Shown here: one piece after another, positions 15,581 to 24,132 of the stretch
Layout of the letters: each line of letters opens with the position of its first letter
How positions within the stretch are numbered: the first letter of the stretch is position 1
Assembly: GCF_008801575.1 (NCBI RefSeq)
Contig: NZ_VZPL01000028.1
Coordinates: forward strand, 1-61,680
DNA length: 61,680 nt
Source of the DNA: Xanthomonas cissicola
Lineage (GTDB): Bacteria; Pseudomonadota; Gammaproteobacteria; Xanthomonadales; Xanthomonadaceae
Reading direction: 5' to 3'
Translations under genes and position numbers: made by a program
The notes under the pieces: model-generated
Databases searched by the model: none
Told to the model about the DNA's origin: nothing
What the model saw: only the letters and a program-made list of their open reading frames with translations

Positions 15581-18352
15581 TCACTGCACCGCCACCTGGG
15601 TCTGTGCGGCTTGCAACGTGTCCGATTCCACATGCACGGTGATCGTGCCACGCGCCCCGGCCTTGGCACGCACGATCGCCAGGCACAGCCCATTGAAGGC
15701 ATGACGTTGCGACGCAGCGAACGTTTCCAGATTGGTGGGGTCGCCGTTGTCGGTGGCCACCAACTCGCCAGGGCCTTCGATGCGGAAGCGCAGGCGGTCG
15801 CCCGCGGTCGGTGCGGGACGTCCGTCGCGATCGAGCAGGCGCACGGTGATGAAGCTCAGGTCTTGTCCGTCGCCGCGGATACTGCCCCGATCCGGCGTCA
15901 GCTGCATGCGCGCGGCGCGGCCTGCCGTCTGCACGCGCTCGCTGGCCCACGGCTTGCCGTCCTTGTACGCCTGCACCCGCAATTCGCCCGGCTGGTACAC
16001 CACCGCGTCCCAGCGTAGCCGGTACTGCCGTGGCGCCTTGCGCTTGCGCCCCTGCGAAACGCCGTTGACGAAGAGTTCGGCCTCGTCGCCGGAGGTGAAC
16101 ACATGCACGGGCGTGACCTGTCCTTCGCGCCCTGGCCAGCTCCAATGCGGCAGCAGATGCGCCACCGGCAGTTCCGGACGCCAGCGCGACTGATAGAGCC
16201 AGTAACGGTCCTTCGGGAAGCCGGCCAGATCGAAGATGCCCGAGTAGGAACTGCGCGAGCTGTAATACGGGGTGGGCTCGCCCAGGTAATCGAACCCGGT
16301 CCAGACGAACTCACCGGCCACGTAAGGGTGTTGATCCAACGCAGCGAACACCTTGTCCGCGCTGGAGCCAAAGTCCACCGCATGCAGTTCGTACGCGCTG
16401 ACCTGATGCGCCACCGAATCGCCGCCACGGCCATCGCGTACCGGTGCGCTGTTGTCCGCAGTGACCGGAAACAGGTACACGCCACGACTGCTCAGTGCCG
16501 AGGCAGTCTCGCTGCTGACAATGGCCTTGTGTGGAAACCGTGCATGGAACGCGGGGTATTGCGGCGGTTTACGGATGCGCTCGGTACCCTCGAACTCGGC
16601 TGCATCGCGGATGCCTTCGCCCTGGTAATTGAGGCTGACGACATCCAGCGCAGCGGGCAGCGGCATCTCGGGCGAGGCGTAGTTCATCGCCACCGTGGCC
16701 GGGCGCGTCGGGTCTTCTGCATGCACGATGGCGCGCAGCGTGCGCGCAATCGCCGCGCCCTGTTGGCCGGTGTATTGCTCGCCAACCTCGTTGCCCACGC
16801 TCCACAGCATCACCGAGGGGTGGTTGCGGTCGCGGCGCAGCATCGCGCGCAGATCGGCGGCATGCCACTGCGGAAACACCAGATGAAAGTCCAGCGGGGT
16901 CTTCTTCATCTCCCAACTGTCGAACACCTCATCCACCACCAGCAGACCCATGCGGTCGGTCAGGTCGAGCAATTCGGGCGCAGGCGGGTTATGGCTCATG
17001 CGAATGGCGTTGGCGCCCATCTGCTGCAGCAATTGCAACTGTCGCTCGGCGGCGCGCCTGTTGAACGCTGCACCGAGCGCGCCCAGGTCGTGATGATTGT
17101 TCACCCCGCGGATCGGCACGTGCTCGCCATTGACCAGTAGGCCCCTGTCGGCGTCGAACACGATGCTGCGAATGCCGAAGCGGGTTTCGTAGCGGTCCAC
17201 CACGTGCCCCTGCTGGCCAACCTCGGTGATGGCCACATAGCGATGCGGTTGCTGCGTGGGTGGAGGCCCCCACAGGCGCGGGGCGTCGATCCGGGTACTG
17301 CCTTGCACGTGCGCGGTGCCGCCGGCAGGGACCGCGATGGGCTGCGCTGGAATGCGCGCGACCGCCTCGCCGCTGGGCCGGTCGCTTGCATCGTCGAGCA
17401 GATAGATCGCTGTGCTCACCTGCGCCTGGGTGGCGCTGCGGGCGGCGTTGTCCAGCGTGACGGTCAGCTGCACCTGCGCCGCATCGGCCGAAACGTGCGG
17501 CGTGGTCAGCTGCGTGCCCCAATGCGCGATATGCAACGGCGCCGTTTTGGTCAGCCACACGTTGCGATACAGCCCGCCGCCCGGATACCAACGCGCCGAT
17601 TCGGGCGGGTTGTCCAGGCGAATGACCAGTTGATTGCGCTTGCCTGCAATCACATACGGCGTCAGATCCACGCGCCAGGAGCTGTACCCGTAAGGCCATC
17701 CGCCGACAAGGGTGCCGTTGAGCCAGACCGTGGCGTAAGACATCGCACCATCGAGATCCAGAAACAACGCGCGGCCGCGATCGCTGGCTGGGATGTCCAG
17801 GCTCTTGCGATACCAGCCAATGCCCCAGCTCGGCAACCGGCCCATGCCACCGTAAGGCCCATTTGCCAGGAACGGCCCGGCAATGGCCCAGTCATGTGGC
17901 AGGTCCACGGTTTCCCATGCGCTGTCGTCGAAGTGCGGCTGCACATAAGCCACCGTGCTGCCCGGGTTGCCTGGGGGGCGCGTGTGCCGCTGGGCCGGGT
18001 CTGCGATCAAGCCGTTGGCGGTGGGCAGGATCCACGGCTTGAGCACGCGCACGGCGGACGCATCGGTGAGCTGCGCTTGCTCCGGTTGCGCATCGGCCAC
18101 CTTGCCGTCATCGCTGCGCACCACCTGCGGGCGCACATCGTAGTCCAGGATTTCCTGGTTTGCGGGTGGGTCGCCACGATGAAAGCGCCACTGCGCATTG
18201 AGCGAAATACGTTCGCGCGAGGCGTCGCTGGCCGGGTGCGGTGCTGCGATGATAGGCAATGCGCTGCAGAGCCAGACAACCCCTGTGCAGGCACGTACTG
18301 CGCAAGCTGCGAGCAGCTGTCGTGTGACGTTGTGCTTGGCGTGTGCACGCAT
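15581..18352 (-). CDS. GH2 glycoside hydrolase (beta-galactosidase-like)
   Basis: A 923-residue secreted protein with a signal sequence (to about residue 37). The GH2 layout is complete: sugar-binding domain (WETVDLPHDWAI, GWYRKSLDIP, YVWLNG-type turn), immunoglobulin-like domain, and a TIM barrel with RGVNNHHDLGALGAAFN, NAIRMSHNPPAPELLDL, LWSVGNEVGEQY (acid/base Glu) and SSETASALSSRGVY (nucleophile Glu). A C-terminal domain similar to DUF4982 follows. It likely removes beta-galactosyl or related side groups from xylan fragments. It sits between uxaC and the GH10 gene in the same operon, which is the known arrangement in Xanthomonas xylan loci. Confidence 0.88.
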   Translation of the reverse strand: MRAHAKHNVTRQLLAACAVRACTGVVWLCSALPIIAAPHPASDASRERISLNAQWRFHRGDPPANQEILDYDVRPQVVRSDDGKVADAQPEQAQLTDASAVRVLKPWILPTANGLIADPAQRHTRPPGNPGSTVAYVQPHFDDSAWETVDLPHDWAIAGPFLANGPYGGMGRLPSWGIGWYRKSLDIPASDRGRALFLDLDGAMSYATVWLNGTLVGGWPYGYSSWRVDLTPYVIAGKRNQLVIRLDNPPESARWYPGGGLYRNVWLTKTAPLHIAHWGTQLTTPHVSADAAQVQLTVTLDNAARSATQAQVSTAIYLLDDASDRPSGEAVARIPAQPIAVPAGGTAHVQGSTRIDAPRLWGPPPTQQPHRYVAITEVGQQGHVVDRYETRFGIRSIVFDADRGLLVNGEHVPIRGVNNHHDLGALGAAFNRRAAERQLQLLQQMGANAIRMSHNPPAPELLDLTDRMGLLVVDEVFDSWEMKKTPLDFHLVFPQWHAADLRAMLRRDRNHPSVMLWSVGNEVGEQYTGQQGAAIARTLRAIVHAEDPTRPATVAMNYASPEMPLPAALDVVSLNYQGEGIRDAAEFEGTERIRKPPQYPAFHARFPHKAIVSSETASALSSRGVYLFPVTADNSAPVRDGRGGDSVAHQVSAYELHAVDFGSSADKVFAALDQHPYVAGEFVWTGFDYLGEPTPYYSSRSSYSGIFDLAGFPKDRYWLYQSRWRPELPVAHLLPHWSWPGREGQVTPVHVFTSGDEAELFVNGVSQGRKRKAPRQYRLRWDAVVYQPGELRVQAYKDGKPWASERVQTAGRAARMQLTPDRGSIRGDGQDLSFITVRLLDRDGRPAPTAGDRLRFRIEGPGELVATDNGDPTNLETFAASQRHAFNGLCLAIVRAKAGARGTITVHVESDTLQAAQTQVAVQ

Positions 18353-18436
18353 CAGTTCACCGACCCTTCCGCTGCGCAGGATGCAGCGACGACGTGTGCG
18401 GACGCGTCGGCACCACCGCCCTCCGTTTGCGCCACC

Positions 18437-19855
18437 TCACAGCTTGTACGCTTGCTTGGGTAGGCGGTAGGCCAGGTCGATCGCCACCTCGGTGGCCTCG
18501 TCCTCTTCCAAGCGGTGCTCGGCAACGAGTTTGGCCAGGAAGGCGCTATCCACGCGCCGCGCCACATCGTGTCGCGCCGGAATGGACAGGAATGCGCGGG
18601 TATCGTCGTTGAAGCCCACGGTGTTGTAGAAGCCGGCGCTGGCCAGGGTCTGCTCGCGAAAGCGCCACATGCCTTCCGGCGCGTCATGGAACCACCACGC
18701 CGGGCCGAGCAGCAGGGAGGGGTAATGCCCGGCCAATGGCGCCAGCTCGCGGCTGTAGCTGGTCTCGTCCAGGGTGAACACGATCAGGCGCAGGCGCGGG
18801 TCGTTGCCATGCCGATCCAGCAACGGCTTCAACGCATGCACGTAGTCGGTGCGCATCGGAATATCGGCGCCCTTGTCGCGTCCGTACTGCTCGAACAGCT
18901 GCCGATTGTGATTGCGGAAGCAGCCCGGATGCAGCTGCATCACCAGGCCGTCGTCCAGGCTCATCGCCGCCATTTCGGTCAGCACCTGCGCGCGAAACAA
19001 TTCGGCCTGCTCCGACGTGGCCGCACCGCGCACCACCGTATCGAACAGGCGCTGCGCTTCGGCCGGCGACAGATCGGCGGTCGCGGCGCTGGGGTGCCCG
19101 TGATCGGTCGAGGTGGCGCCGTGCGCGGCAAAGAACGCACGCCGTTGCCGATGCGCGCGCAAGTAGCCATCCCAGGTCAGCACGTCCTCACCGGTGAGCG
19201 CGCCGAACTGCTGCAGCGCGCCGGCGAACTGCTCGTGCTCCGGGTCCACGACCGGGTCGGGGCGATACGCCGTCACCACCCGTCCCTGCCAGCCGCTGGC
19301 GGCAATGGCCGCATGGTGCTGCAGCCGATCCAGCGGCGATTCGGTGGTGGCGATCACCTCGATATTGAAGCGCTCGAACAACGCGCGCGGCAGGAATGCT
19401 GACGTTTGCAGCGCGGCGGTGATGTGGTCGTAATAGTGATCGGCGGTACCGGCGTCGAGACGAATACGTAGATCGAAAACGTCATGGAACACATGATTGA
19501 GCCACAGCGCCGACGGCGTGCCGCGCAACAACGTGTAGTGCTCGGCAAACACGCGCCATGCCGCACGCGGGTCGACTGTTGCGCGGGTTCCATCTGCGCG
19601 TGGGATGCCCAGGGCATCGAGGTCGATGCCCTGGCTGTACAACATGCGGAACACATAGTGGTCCGGCACCAACAACAGTTCGGTGGCGTTGGCGAACGGC
19701 GCATTGGTGGCGAACCAGGCCGGGTCGGTGTGGCCATGTGGGCTGATGATCGGCAGCGTTGCGACCTGCGCGTACAGGCGGCGGGCGATCGCGCGCGTGC
19801 CGGGATCGGCCGGCAGCAAACGATCGGGATGCAAGGACAACACGGAAGAACGCAT
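18437..19855 (-). CDS. uxaC: Glucuronate isomerase
   Basis: A 472-residue uronate isomerase converting D-glucuronate to D-fructuronate (and galacturonate to tagaturonate), the first cytoplasmic step for glucuronic acid released from glucuronoxylan. The amidohydrolase metal site ISPHGHTDP is near the N-terminus; WLNHVFHDVF, FNIEVIATTESPLD, MQLHPGCFRNHN and VGFNDDTRAFLSIPARHD fit UxaC. The ATG at 19855 was chosen; an upstream in-frame TTG at 19879 is weaker. It follows the broken GH10 copy by 40 bases and belongs to the minus-strand xylan operon. Confidence 0.93.
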   Translation of the reverse strand: MRSSVLSLHPDRLLPADPGTRAIARRLYAQVATLPIISPHGHTDPAWFATNAPFANATELLLVPDHYVFRMLYSQGIDLDALGIPRADGTRATVDPRAAWRVFAEHYTLLRGTPSALWLNHVFHDVFDLRIRLDAGTADHYYDHITAALQTSAFLPRALFERFNIEVIATTESPLDRLQHHAAIAASGWQGRVVTAYRPDPVVDPEHEQFAGALQQFGALTGEDVLTWDGYLRAHRQRRAFFAAHGATSTDHGHPSAATADLSPAEAQRLFDTVVRGAATSEQAELFRAQVLTEMAAMSLDDGLVMQLHPGCFRNHNRQLFEQYGRDKGADIPMRTDYVHALKPLLDRHGNDPRLRLIVFTLDETSYSRELAPLAGHYPSLLLGPAWWFHDAPEGMWRFREQTLASAGFYNTVGFNDDTRAFLSIPARHDVARRVDSAFLAKLVAEHRLEEDEATEVAIDLAYRLPKQAYKL

Positions 19856-19895
19856 GATCGATATCAGCCCTATGGACAATAAATGGGAACCCTGG

Positions 19896-20873
19896 TCAGG
19901 GCTTGCTGGCGACGTAGCTGCGTAGCCAGGTCAATGCCGGGCGTTCGCTGCCGTCGTAATTGATCAGATAAGCACCTTCATTTTCGCGCCACAGACCGTG
20001 ACGGAAACCCCACAGGTTCACGCCACGCACGGCCGGGTGCTCCCAGAACATCGGGAAGAAGCGCTGCCAGGCTGCCAACTGCTGAGCGTCGGTACGCCCA
20101 TCCAGGTCGAACTCGGTGATGTAGATCGGCAGGCCGGTGGATGCCAACAGGTCGAGGTTGGCACGCTGCACCGAAACTGAAGGACCGTTGCTCGAGAGGT
20201 GCCCCTGGATACCGATCGCATCGATCAGGTGTTCTTGCTGCAGCAGCTGGATGGTGTGCAGATACTGCCTGGCTTGGTCGTTGTACTCGGTGACGTTGTA
20301 GTCGTTGATCATCAGCTTGGTATGGGGGAAATACTCGCGTGCCAGGCGGAATGCCTCAAGCACCCAGTCCACGCCGGTCGCCCCGGTGCCGCCCAGTGCC
20401 TGCAGATAATTACCCGTATCGCTGCGGCGATTGTCCGGTTGGTTGTGACCCGGCAGCGTCTCGTTGGCCACCTGCATCAGGTCGATGTCGGGGTAGCGCT
20501 GCGCAATCGCCGCAAATCAGTGCTCGATCGCAGCAAGCTGCTCGTTTGGCGGCAGGTTGCGTACCCATGTCGGCTGCTGGGCCCCCCAGAGTCCGACATG
20601 GAACTGGAACTGCATATGGTTGCGCTTGGCCAGCTGGTAAGCCTCGTCGAGCGGGCCCCAGTTCATCTGGCCGCGCACGGCTTCGACGCTGCCCCATTTG
20701 CCCGCATTTTCGGAAACGTCGGCGTTCCAGTAGTTGGTGAAGCCCTGCGCTTGCCGTGGGCTGTAGGCGCTGCCCAGGACGCGTTGCTTGCCGGCAGCGA
20801 TAGGCCCGGCGACAGCGGACGCACAAGCGCCCAGCAACAACGCAAGCGTGAGCGGATAACGGAGTTTCATCAT
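19896..20873 (-). pseudogene. GH10 xylanase copy interrupted by an in-frame TGA
   Basis: From the ATG at 20873 the frame encodes a signal peptide (to about AVAGPIAAG) and GH10 sequence up to LAAIEH, then hits TGA at 20519-20517, and continues in the same frame with FAAIAQRYPDIDLMQVANE to a stop at 19896. The intact paralogue at 21367-22359 has IEQWFAAVAQRYPDI at the same place, so the stop replaces the tryptophan (TGG to TGA). Both catalytic glutamates (in VANET and ITEFDLDG) lie after the stop, so the 118-residue product cannot be active. Without the stop the gene would encode 325 residues. It appears to be a recent inactivation because the rest of the frame is open. Confidence 0.85.
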
Positions 20874-20971
20874 GTTGGCATCCTCGATGAGTGAGCGAAG
20901 CAGTCACGGAAAGGACAGGTGCGCTGACGTGCGTCCGATCGACGCCAAAGTGCAGACACCTGGAACCGCGT

Positions 20972-21370
20972 CTAGGCCGGTTGCTCCACTCGCGCCGGCC
21001 GTCGTGGCACCAGGCGGTGCACCACCGCCAGCGCCAGAATGTAGGCCGCACCCACCATCAAAAAGACCGGCACGCAGCTGCCGATGGCCTGCAAAACGAA
21101 ACCAATGAACGGTGCGATCACCATGTCGCTCGCCGCAGCGGCGACGCCGCCGAAGCCGGCGACTGTTGCAACTGCACGACACGTAAGCAAGTCAGAAAGC
21201 AGCGTAAAAAGACACGCCAACCAGCCGTGTTGTGCGGCAGTGGCCAGCCCGATCAGCACGACTGCCCGCCGCACGATGCATGCAGCCAGCACGATGACAT
21301 GATGCCTGCGGCATAAGGTCAGGACACCACGTAAGTATCTGTGAGCGCGGTGAGCATCAGCAATTGTCAT
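20972..21370 (-). pseudogene. Truncated, diverged copy of the 3' end of the hexuronate transporter gene
   Basis: The frame (132 codons from the ATG at 21370, overlapping the GH10 stop by ATGA) aligns with the last 105 or so residues of the transporter at 22369-23682. It has LIGLATAAQHGW against LIGLATAAHQGW, VATVAGFGG against VATVVGIGG, and PVFLMVGAAYILALAVVH against PVFLMAGSAYLLALALVH. About 75% of the gene, including the first eight or so membrane segments, is missing. The piece could still be translated, but it cannot form a full MFS channel. It marks a past tandem duplication of an exuT-xyn10 unit. Confidence 0.82.
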
Positions 21371-22359
21371 GGCGCAGGTGTACCGGGATGGGCAGCAACG
21401 TAATCGCGCAGCCACGTGAGCGCGGGACGTTCGGTGCCGTCGGCGCGGATCAGGTACGCAGCTTCCTTGTCGTGCCACAAACCGGGCCGAAAGCCCCACA
21501 AGGTGATGCCATGCACTGCCGGGTGTTCCCAGAACACCGGAAACACCCGCTTGTAGTCGGCCAGCTGCTGCGCATCGGTCGGGCCGTCCAGATCGAACTC
21601 GGTGATGTAGATCGGCAGGCCGGTGGCGGCCAACGCATCCAGATTGTCGCGATGCACCGACATCGCAACCTCCGGCGTGGTCTCGAAGGCGTGCTCCTGC
21701 ACGCCGATGGCATCGACCAGGTTCTCACGCTGCAGCCGCCGCACGATCTGCAAATACTTCTGTGTGGCCTGCGCGCTATTGGTGATGCTGTAGTCGTTGA
21801 TCATCAACTTGGTGTGCGGAAAATGCCGGCGCGCAAGCCGAAACGATTGCAGCACCCATTCCCAGCCGCTGTCGCCGTTGCCCCCCAACGCCTGCAGATA
21901 ATTGCCGCCGCCGGTATCGGCCTTGCTGGGCGGGTCGTTGAGTGGCTCGTTCACCACCTCCAGCAGTGCGATATCCGGGTAGCGCTGCGCAACGGCGGCA
22001 AACCACTGCTCGATCTCGCGGCGCTGTTCGGCCGGCCGCAAGGTCTTGATCCATTCCGGCTGCTGGTTACCCCACACCATGACATGCATCTGGAACGGCA
22101 TCTGATTGGCCTGGGCGAACCGGTATGCGGCATCCAGCGTGCTCCAATCCATCTGGTCGCGCACGGCCTCCACGCTGCCCCATTTGCCGCCGTTTTCCGG
22201 GGTGAACTTGTTCCAGTACTGCGCAAACCCCGGCGCCTGCTGCGCGCCGTACGCACATCCGAGGAACTTGGACGCTGTCGCTGCCAGTGGTGCCGCGTGT
22301 GCAGGCGCGGCCATGCCGGCCGCCATCGACAACCCCAGTATTACTGCGCGCATGTGCAT
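21367..22359 (-). CDS. GH10 xylanase (Xyn10C-like)
   Basis: A 330-residue secreted GH10 enzyme. It has a signal peptide (to AHAAPLA), GGKWGSVEAVRDQMDW, HVMVWGNQQPEW, acid/base E138 in VVNEPLND and nucleophile E254 in ITEFDLDGPTD. The domain is shorter than the GH10 protein at 14349-15533, and the opening GCAYGAQQAPGFAQYW is that of the small Xanthomonas xylanase subgroup. It acts on xylan or xylo-oligosaccharides in the periplasm or outside. It starts nine bases after the exuT stop (ATG at 22359, or 22353), so it is co-transcribed with the transporter. It is the intact template for reading the broken copy downstream. Confidence 0.92.
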   Translation of the reverse strand: MHMRAVILGLSMAAGMAAPAHAAPLAATASKFLGCAYGAQQAPGFAQYWNKFTPENGGKWGSVEAVRDQMDWSTLDAAYRFAQANQMPFQMHVMVWGNQQPEWIKTLRPAEQRREIEQWFAAVAQRYPDIALLEVVNEPLNDPPSKADTGGGNYLQALGGNGDSGWEWVLQSFRLARRHFPHTKLMINDYSITNSAQATQKYLQIVRRLQRENLVDAIGVQEHAFETTPEVAMSVHRDNLDALAATGLPIYITEFDLDGPTDAQQLADYKRVFPVFWEHPAVHGITLWGFRPGLWHDKEAAYLIRADGTERPALTWLRDYVAAHPGTPAP

Positions 22360-22368
22360 AAGCTCACC

Positions 22369-23682
22369 TCAGGACGATGTCGGCGCTGGATCGGCAGGCA
22401 ACTGCGCCGGCTCCAGCCGCGGCACCAGAGTGTGCACGAGCGCCAATGCCAGCAGGTAGGCGGAGCCTGCCATCAGAAACACCGGCACATAGCTGCCGGT
22501 GGCTTGCAACAGGAAGCCGATGAAGGTGGCGATCAACATGCCGCCCACCGCACCGGCAAAGCCGCCGATACCCACCACCGTGGCGACCGCGTGGCGCGGA
22601 AACATGTCCGAAGGCAGCGTAAACAGATTCGCCGACCAGCCCTGATGTGCGGCGGTGGCCAGCCCGATCAGCGCGACCGCCAGCCACAGGTTGTCGGCGC
22701 GTGCGGCAAATACGATGGGCACCACCGAAATCGCGCAGATCAAAATCGCGGTCTTGCGTGCGCGGTTGACGCTCCAGCCACGCGCGATGAAACGCCCGGC
22801 CACCCAACCGCCGGCAATGCTGCCGATGTCGGCCAGCACGAAGATCACGATCAGGGGCACGCCCAATTGCAGCAGGCTCAAGTCGTATTCGGCGTGCAGG
22901 AACTTCGGCAGCCAGAACAGGAAGAACCACCAGATCGGGTCGGTGATGAACTTGCCCAGCACAAACGCCCAGGCTTGCCGATGTCGCAGCACCTGTAACC
23001 ACGACAGCCGGCGTTGCACCGGCTCATGCGCATCGCTGCGGATATACGCCAGTTCTGCGGCAGACAAACGGGGTTGTTGCTCGGGCGGGTGATAGCTGAA
23101 CCACCACACCGCCAACCAGGTTGCACTGAGCACGCCGGTGAACAGGAATGCCGCCTGCCAGCCCCAGGCTGTGGCAATCAACGGCACCAGCAACGGGGCG
23201 ACAATGGCCCCGATATTGGAGCCGGAATTGAAGATGCCGGTGGCCAGCGCACGCTCACGGCGCGGGAACCATGCGGCCACCGTCTTGAGCGCTGCAGGAA
23301 AATTGCCCGATTCGCCAAGGCCCAGAAAAAACCGCGCAATCGCAAACCCCACCACGCTGGTGGCCAGGGCATGCCCCATCGCCGCCAGGCTCCAGAGGCC
23401 GATCGCCAGCGCATAGCCGAGCCGCGTGCCGAAGCGGTCGATCACCGCACCGCTGCACAGCAGACCCAGCGCATACGCCGCCTGGAATGCGGTGACGATA
23501 TAGCCGTACTGGATTTCGTTCCAACCGATCTGCGTCTGCAGGAACGGCGCCAGCACGCCCAGTACCTGGCGGTCCACATAGTTGATGGTGGTGGCGGCCA
23601 GCAGCAAGGCGCAAACCCGCCAGCGCACCCGGCCGAGCCTTGCCGATGCAGCCTCCGGCGTTGCGGTGGGCACGTTGCTCAT
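22369..23682 (-). CDS. exuT: Hexuronate MFS transporter, ExuT-like
   Basis: A 437-residue MFS protein of the anion:cation symporter group with 12 predicted helices. It begins RWRVCALLLAATTINYVDRQ, the signature first helix of ExuT/DgoT-type hexuronate and galactonate carriers. FFLGLGESGNFPAALKTVAA and PRRERALATGIFNSGSNIGA are family motifs. It imports glucuronate or galacturonate released from xylan side chains for UxaC. The start MSNVPT at 23682 was chosen; the upstream frame lacks domain character. It heads the minus-strand operon, and the xyl-box-like site at 23839-23852 lies 157 bases upstream. Confidence 0.88.
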   Translation of the reverse strand: MSNVPTATPEAASARLGRVRWRVCALLLAATTINYVDRQVLGVLAPFLQTQIGWNEIQYGYIVTAFQAAYALGLLCSGAVIDRFGTRLGYALAIGLWSLAAMGHALATSVVGFAIARFFLGLGESGNFPAALKTVAAWFPRRERALATGIFNSGSNIGAIVAPLLVPLIATAWGWQAAFLFTGVLSATWLAVWWFSYHPPEQQPRLSAAELAYIRSDAHEPVQRRLSWLQVLRHRQAWAFVLGKFITDPIWWFFLFWLPKFLHAEYDLSLLQLGVPLIVIFVLADIGSIAGGWVAGRFIARGWSVNRARKTAILICAISVVPIVFAARADNLWLAVALIGLATAAHQGWSANLFTLPSDMFPRHAVATVVGIGGFAGAVGGMLIATFIGFLLQATGSYVPVFLMAGSAYLLALALVHTLVPRLEPAQLPADPAPTSS

Positions 23683-23838
23683 GCGCGTGGCCTGTGCAAC
23701 CGCGCCAGCGCGCCGGCGGCCTGGCTGATGTGGTGCATGCATGCATCCATCAGGTGCCGGCCGGACCCGTCGCTGCCGTGTTCTTCGGTTCGATTCATCG
23801 ACCACTGCACCTGCACGAAGGTGGCCTTGCGCCACGGA

Positions 23839-23852
23839 TGATAGCGCTACCA
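23839..23852 (-). promoter_or_regulatory. xyl-box-like operator on the exuT side
   Basis: On the minus strand the sequence reads TGGTAGCGCTATCA, 157 bases before the exuT start. From memory, the described Xanthomonas XylR (LacI-type) xyl-box is TGGTAGCGCTAACA; this site differs by one base. It probably mediates repression of the minus-strand xylan operon until xylo-oligomers are present. The regulator gene itself is not in the window. Confidence 0.7.
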
Positions 23853-23997
23853 TTACCACGGCATCGCGATAAATCCATCGCGCAGTGCAGCACTGCGCCA
23901 CCGTACGCAAGCGAGTCTGGCACGATGGCGTGGGTTGGCTGGCGGCCTGCCGGCGCTCCACGCATCTATGTTGCCCTGCAGCGTGATGTTCCGAATT

Positions 23998-24011
23998 TGT
24001 TAGCGCTAACA
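23998..24011 (+). promoter_or_regulatory. xyl-box-like operator on the xytA side
   Basis: TGTTAGCGCTAACA is a perfect 14-base palindrome 121 bases before the xytA start. It matches the xyl-box form (TGGTAGCGCTAACA as remembered) at 13 of 14 positions. It likely controls xytA and the downstream symporter and GH43 genes. Confidence 0.75.
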
Positions 24012-24132
24012 TCCCGAGCACTGATCGTCCGTCTCCCCCATCGCACCATCGTCGCGCCGCGCAACGGCAGCGGCACTCCCTGCGCAGGGGCGATGCGTGG
24101 GACATCTGCTACCTGTTAGGGAAGGGATTACG

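Larger units (their letters stand above)
23683..24132. promoter_or_regulatory. Divergent control region between exuT and xytA
   Basis: A 450-base noncoding region between divergent operons. It holds two AGCGCT-centred palindromes, at 23839-23852 and 23998-24011, one suitably placed for each direction. No further gene is supported here. Confidence 0.75.

Noticed and set aside
20517..20519. Selenocysteine at the TGA in the GH10 gene
   Set aside because: The paralogue has Trp, not Cys, at this position, and no selenocysteine hairpin follows.
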